Assembly: GCA_023807065.1 (NCBI GenBank) | Contig: JAJJLU010003649.1 | Location: 1-41,909 of the forward strand | Origin: Isotricha intestinalis | Lineage: Eukaryota; Ciliophora; Litostomatea; Vestibuliferida; Isotrichidae | Direction: 5' to 3' | Length of the DNA stretch: 41,909 nucleotides | Shown here: positions 39,047 through 41,909 of the stretch, one piece after another | How positions within the stretch are numbered: position 1 is the first letter of the stretch | How the letters are laid out: each line of letters opens with the position of its first letter | Position numbers and translations under genes: made by a program | The notes under the pieces: model-generated | Told to the model about the DNA's origin: nothing | The model's input: the letters and a program-made list of their open reading frames with translations, nothing else | The model's database searches: none

Positions 39047-39862
39047 ATGGAATATTTATGTAAAATATTATGTTGTTGTTTTTATTCTAAAAAAAATAAA
39101 AAGGAAAATTTACTCGAAGAAGAAGAATTAGAAGAAATAAATGAAAATGAAATATTTTTACATAAATATTACAGAGAAGACGAAAAGAAAATAAAATTAA
39201 ATTTAACAAAAGAAAAAATTTTAGGTATTTTAGAAATAGAATTTGGCAAAAAATCAGATTCAGAATATAAAGAAATATATAATAAAGATGGCTTAACATT
39301 ACATTTAAAAGAAAGATCATATTTAACAGATAAATTTCCATTAATCAAAATGAGATATATAATTCCAAAAAAAACCTTTAAAGAAGGAACAACTAAAAAA
39401 GATATAGTAAGTTGTATTAGAACTCCAGAAAAAAGAATAATTTGGGATAAAGCAGTCAAAAAATATGAAATATTAAATAAGTTAAACGGATTTAATATTA
39501 TTCATACTTGGATGAATAAACCAATAATAATAATAAGTGAAAGAGATTATGTTGAAAAAAAATATGAATTTTATAATGACAATAATTATTATTCTTATTC
39601 TTCAAGTATTGATGATTATTCAGATGAAAAATATAAAGAAATTGAAAATGTTGTTAGAATTATTAATTATTTATCTTTATATAATATTATGGAAGATAAA
39701 GATAATTTTATTTTTAGATCTCTTAATCAAGTTGATTATAAAATGCCTACTCCAACTTCTTTAATGAGTTTAACTCTTTCTAATAATTTAATTAAATGGT
39801 ATAAAAACTTAAGATGGATGATTAATACTAATGGAAAGGAAATAAACAATAAATCTGATTAA
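39047..39862 (+). CDS. START-domain lipid-binding protein
   Basis: 271 residues. The N-terminus has a Cys cluster next to aromatic and basic residues (MEYLCKILCCCFYSKKNKK: C5, C9, C10, C11), a likely palmitoylation site. Residues about 60-260 fit a START fold: TLHLKERSYLTDKFPLIKMR, IRTPEKRIIWDKAVKKYEIL (the WD motif), IIHTWMNKPIIIISERDYVE, and an end with IIRFRSL-type residues and a last helix SLTLSNNLIKWYKNLRW. START domains carry one lipid molecule (phosphatidylcholine, sterol or ceramide) in a deep pocket. With the anchor it may transfer or sense lipids at a membrane. The ligand cannot be predicted. Confidence 0.75.
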   Translation: MEYLCKILCCCFYSKKNKKENLLEEEELEEINENEIFLHKYYREDEKKIKLNLTKEKILGILEIEFGKKSDSEYKEIYNKDGLTLHLKERSYLTDKFPLIKMRYIIPKKTFKEGTTKKDIVSCIRTPEKRIIWDKAVKKYEILNKLNGFNIIHTWMNKPIIIISERDYVEKKYEFYNDNNYYSYSSSIDDYSDEKYKEIENVVRIINYLSLYNIMEDKDNFIFRSLNQVDYKMPTPTSLMSLTLSNNLIKWYKNLRWMINTNGKEINNKSD

Positions 39863-40257
39863 ATTATTTTATCTTTTTTTATGGAGTTTTTTGGTATTTT
39901 TTTGAATTATGGTAAAATTTATGATCATTTAATTTTATTTTCTTCTTATTTAAATAAAGTTAGTTTATTATATTAAATAATTCCGGTTTTTTATTTGTTA
40001 AAGTATAATTTAAAATTTGAATTCTTGTTTTGGGAAAATAAATTTTTAAATAAATTAAAATAAAAAATATTAAAATCTACAATAATAAACCTAAAATTAA
40101 TAATAATTCAATTATAATATTTTTAATGCTAATAAATCACAGTTGATAATCTATAATATATATTATAGGAAAATTTCAAAATAAATTGATTTAAAAATTT
40201 AAACAAAAAATAAAATATAATATAATTCATATTATCAAAGAATGAAAATATGAATAT
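39863..40257. other. 395-bp intergenic region before the inverted-repeat element
   Basis: A/T-rich 3' region of the START gene. A short patch near 40135-40145 (AATCACAGTTGA) is less AT-rich. No ORF or RNA that I can support. Confidence 0.45.
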
Positions 40258-40410
40258 TACCGTAATTCACGAAATAATTGGAACACCAATCATTCGAATT
40301 TTCGAATTTTAACTGCATCTTGATTTTCTAATTTTCATGAATAATCCTTATTTCTCTAAAAACATACCTGAAAAAAAAAATATTTTTTCGTTATTTCGTG
40401 AATTACGGTA
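40258..40410. mobile_element. 153-bp TIR element flanked by TA (MITE- or IES-like)
   Basis: TACCGTAATTCACGAAATAA at 40258-40277 is the exact reverse complement of 40391-40410. If TA is the target duplication, the terminal inverted repeats are 18 bp starting CCGTAATTC, with TA on each side. The 117-bp interior has no coding capacity; it contains a direct repeat ATTCGAATTTTCGAATTTTA (about 40293-40312). TA duplication with short TIRs fits Tc1/mariner-derived miniature elements and also the TA-bounded internal eliminated sequences of ciliates. It has a higher G/C content than its flanks. I see no second copy in the window. Confidence 0.7.
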
Positions 40411-41500
40411 TATATATAACATTCACATTCTTCTCTATTTATTTCTGAAACAGTTCCAAAATCGATTTTTTTCAATTGACTTTTCAAATTTCCTTTCATT
40501 TTTTTTAATAATATTATTAAGATTAACAAGTGAATTAAATAAAGTAATAGTTTTATCAGGATAAAGTTTTTTTAAAGGAATATTATTTTCACTTTGTAAG
40601 TTACTAATAAATTTAGATTGAACTTAGAATAGATTCAGAAATTGAAAAAGAAGGATTTTCAAATTTTTTTAATATATTTATGAGTTTATTTTTTTTTGAA
40701 GAACTTTATCTAATTGATTATTATTGTTATTATTTGGATTTTTACAAAACTTCTTATTTGAGAAATTGATTTGATTTCTTTTTTTGAATTTTCTTCTATT
40801 ATTGGTTCCATAAAAAAATCTGAATTTAATGATTTGTGATAAATTTCTTTCTTTTGTGTTTCTATTGGATTTAATAATAGTTGAATTAAATTTTTTAAAT
40901 TATTATTTATCTGGATATTTTTTATTTTCTTTTAAAGAATTTATAATTTCAATTTGGTTATTGAATTTATTTTTGTGTCATAACTTGGAAATTTCCCAAA
41001 CGACATTTCTATTAATATACAACCTAAACTTTGTTCAAAAATATAATTTTGAATTTTGGATAAATGTCAAAGAAAAAATAGGAATATAAAAATTATAATA
41101 TTATTATTCTTATCATTAAATAAAATAATATAACTTTTCAAAATATCTATTGATTCAATGTTAATTTCTTCTTGATTTTTAGAAATTTGAAACATTGATG
41201 ATTCTGCTATCTTTTTATATATATTCATTTATTTTATTATCATATTCAATTATTTGTTTAGAAATTGAATATTTTTTGTTATTAATAGAGAATCTCGTTA
41301 TTATATGAATATTCCAATCATTAAATAAAATTTGTTTTTAATATGAATTTGTCATTAAATGATATAGTTTATTATGATAAAAAATCTTTTTATATTAAAA
41401 ATTTCCTTATTTTTTTTTCTTTTCAATTTTCTTTGTTCTTTGACAATTTCTGTGATTTAGAATATTTTTTATTATCTTCTTTAGATGAAATTGAGTTTGA
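40411..41500 (-). pseudogene. Decayed protein kinase-like coding sequence
   Basis: Minus-strand frames each keep pieces of one protein but are broken by stops and frame changes. The best piece, near 41040-40975, reads SLGCILIEMSFGKFP, the conserved kinase subdomain IX. Its preceding Asp-x-Trp are replaced by Glu and Gln (reading FEQ). Further pieces are SKNQEEINIESIDILKSYII (about 41187-41125), a C-lobe-like LKNLIQLLLNPIETQKKEIY (about 40900-40840), and SIEKNRFWNCFRN ending near 40441. At least four frame changes are needed, plus TAA TAA in the middle. Sequencing errors could explain one or two but not the lost residues. The extent upstream of 41300 is unclear. Confidence 0.5.
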
Positions 41501-41660
41501 AGTACTATACTACATATTTATTTTGCTTTTTTGATTTTTTATAAATATTTTATTTTTACAGAAATGATTTTAATGATTTATTGTCTTTCTAATTTATATT
41601 TTTTGATATATATATTAAATAAAAATTTTTATATAATTTTTTTTTTTAAATGTTAAATTA

Positions 41661-41777
41661 TATTTATTATTATTATATTATTATACCTTCTATTTATTAT
41701 TATTATATTATTATACATACTATTTATAATCATTATATTATTTTACTTCCTATTTATTATTATTATATCTATTTACT
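41661..41777. repeat. 30-bp tandem repeat, about 3.9 copies
   Basis: Copies at 41661-41690, 41691-41720, 41721-41750 and 41751-41777. The first two differ only in the last bases (ACCTTC and ACATAC); the third has scattered changes. The unit starts TATTTATTATTATTATATTA. The fourth copy encodes the last codons and TAG of the edge ORF on the minus strand, and the repeat then continues into its 3' flank. Confidence 0.75.
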
Positions 41778-41908
41778 TTTTTTATATTTATTTCTTCTAT
41801 TTTATCATTATTTTTATTTTTATTTAATATCTTTTTATTCTTTATCTCCATTATATATTCAATTTTTTTATTTATTCCTTCTTTCATATTTATTTCATCT
41901 TTCATTTC
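41750..41908 (-). CDS. Partial ORF at the window edge, charged coiled-coil-like tail
   Basis: A minus-strand frame enters at the window edge and stays open for about 52 codons, ending in TAG at 41752-41750. It is rich in Lys, Glu, Asn and Ile (MKDEINMKEGINKKIEYIME, then KNNDKIEEINIKKVN), typical of the ends of real genes here. It has no recognisable domain. It may be the 3' end of a gene whose body lies beyond the window. The stop lies inside the 30-bp tandem repeat. Confidence 0.4.
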   Translation of the reverse strand, partial: EMKDEINMKEGINKKIEYIMEIKNKKILNKNKNNDKIEEINIKKVNRYNNNK

Positions 41909-41909
41909 A

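Noticed and set aside
11195..39862. A co-regulated signalling operon
   Set aside because: Genes face both ways with their own promoters and introns; clustering of kinases and phosphatase may be chance in a kinase-rich genome.
41343..41534. 63-codon plus-strand ORF near the right end
   Set aside because: Phe/Leu/Tyr-rich with no motif. It lies opposite a region that still shows traces of minus-strand Lys/Asn/Ser coding, so it is probably a shadow.
1..41909. Ciliate codes in which TAA and TAG mean Gln
   Set aside because: TAA and TAG fall exactly after expected C-termini (PP1, Rab KKCC), and no in-frame TAA or TAG is needed inside conserved domains.
1..41909. tRNA, rRNA or CRISPR loci
   Set aside because: I looked for tRNA T-arm consensus, GC-rich structured stretches and regularly spaced repeats and found none that stand up. 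The only candidate, CGAATTTTCGAATTTTA at about 40296, lies inside the TIR element and has no cloverleaf context.

Overview
This window looks like nuclear DNA from a very AT-rich protist. Genes are packed on both strands (24 intact or nearly intact protein genes, two edge fragments, one decayed kinase). Proteins are full of Asn/Lys runs, and intergenic DNA is almost pure A+T. The code appears standard: TAA, and less often TAG and TGA, end proteins exactly where the families end (a Rab stops after its C-terminal Cys-Cys with TAG; PP1 stops with TAA). That argues against Tetrahymena/Paramecium-type codes. The introns I can place are tiny (25, 29, 31, 35 and probably 52 nt). A calcium-dependent protein kinase (CDPK)-type protein and tiny introns suggest an alveolate, perhaps a ciliate with a standard code. 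I cannot fix the taxon from sequence alone.

Layout: 1-222 (-), edge of a possible membrane protein. 392-2101 (+), Ubl/B-box protein. 2304-4820 (+), prominin-like five-pass membrane protein. 4964-5392 (-), small secreted protein. 6044-10785, four lineage-specific low-complexity proteins. 11195-14302 (+), CAMK/MARK-type kinase with a C-terminal UBA-like segment. 14610-17987 (-), a casein kinase 1 fused to a degenerate CDPK with EF hands. 18079-18896 (-), unknown two-exon gene. 19019-19826 (-), three-exon Rab-like GTPase. 19976-20915 (+), PP1 catalytic subunit with one intron. 21600-25424 (+), Na+/K+-ATPase alpha-type pump. 25625-27082 (+), protein with about six HMG boxes. 27428-27841 (-), PP1 inhibitor-2-like protein. 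27958-29076 (+), MSP-domain coiled-coil protein. 29206-30462 (-), polynucleotide kinase/3'-phosphatase. 30544-31626 (-), unknown. 31974-32612 (+), lipid-anchored adenylate/UMP-CMP kinase-like protein. 32832-34157 (+), unknown. 34588-37228 (-), EF-hand/PH/pseudokinase with a 25-nt intron. 37421-38239 (-), F-box-like protein. 38292-38933 (+), Rab GTPase. 39047-39862 (+), START-domain protein. 40258-40410, a 153-bp inverted-repeat element flanked by TA. 40411-41500 (-), decayed protein kinase. 41661-41777, 30-bp tandem repeat at the 3' end of an edge ORF.

Common theme: the region is rich in signalling genes: two active-looking kinases, two degenerate kinase domains tied to EF-hand modules, PP1 and a probable PP1 regulator, two small GTPases, and lipid-anchored or lipid-binding proteins. 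The most notable item is the CK1-(pseudo)CDPK fusion, which reads as a candidate calcium-regulated CK1. I see no operon-like organisation. Several divergent pairs share very short intergenic regions (52-150 bp).
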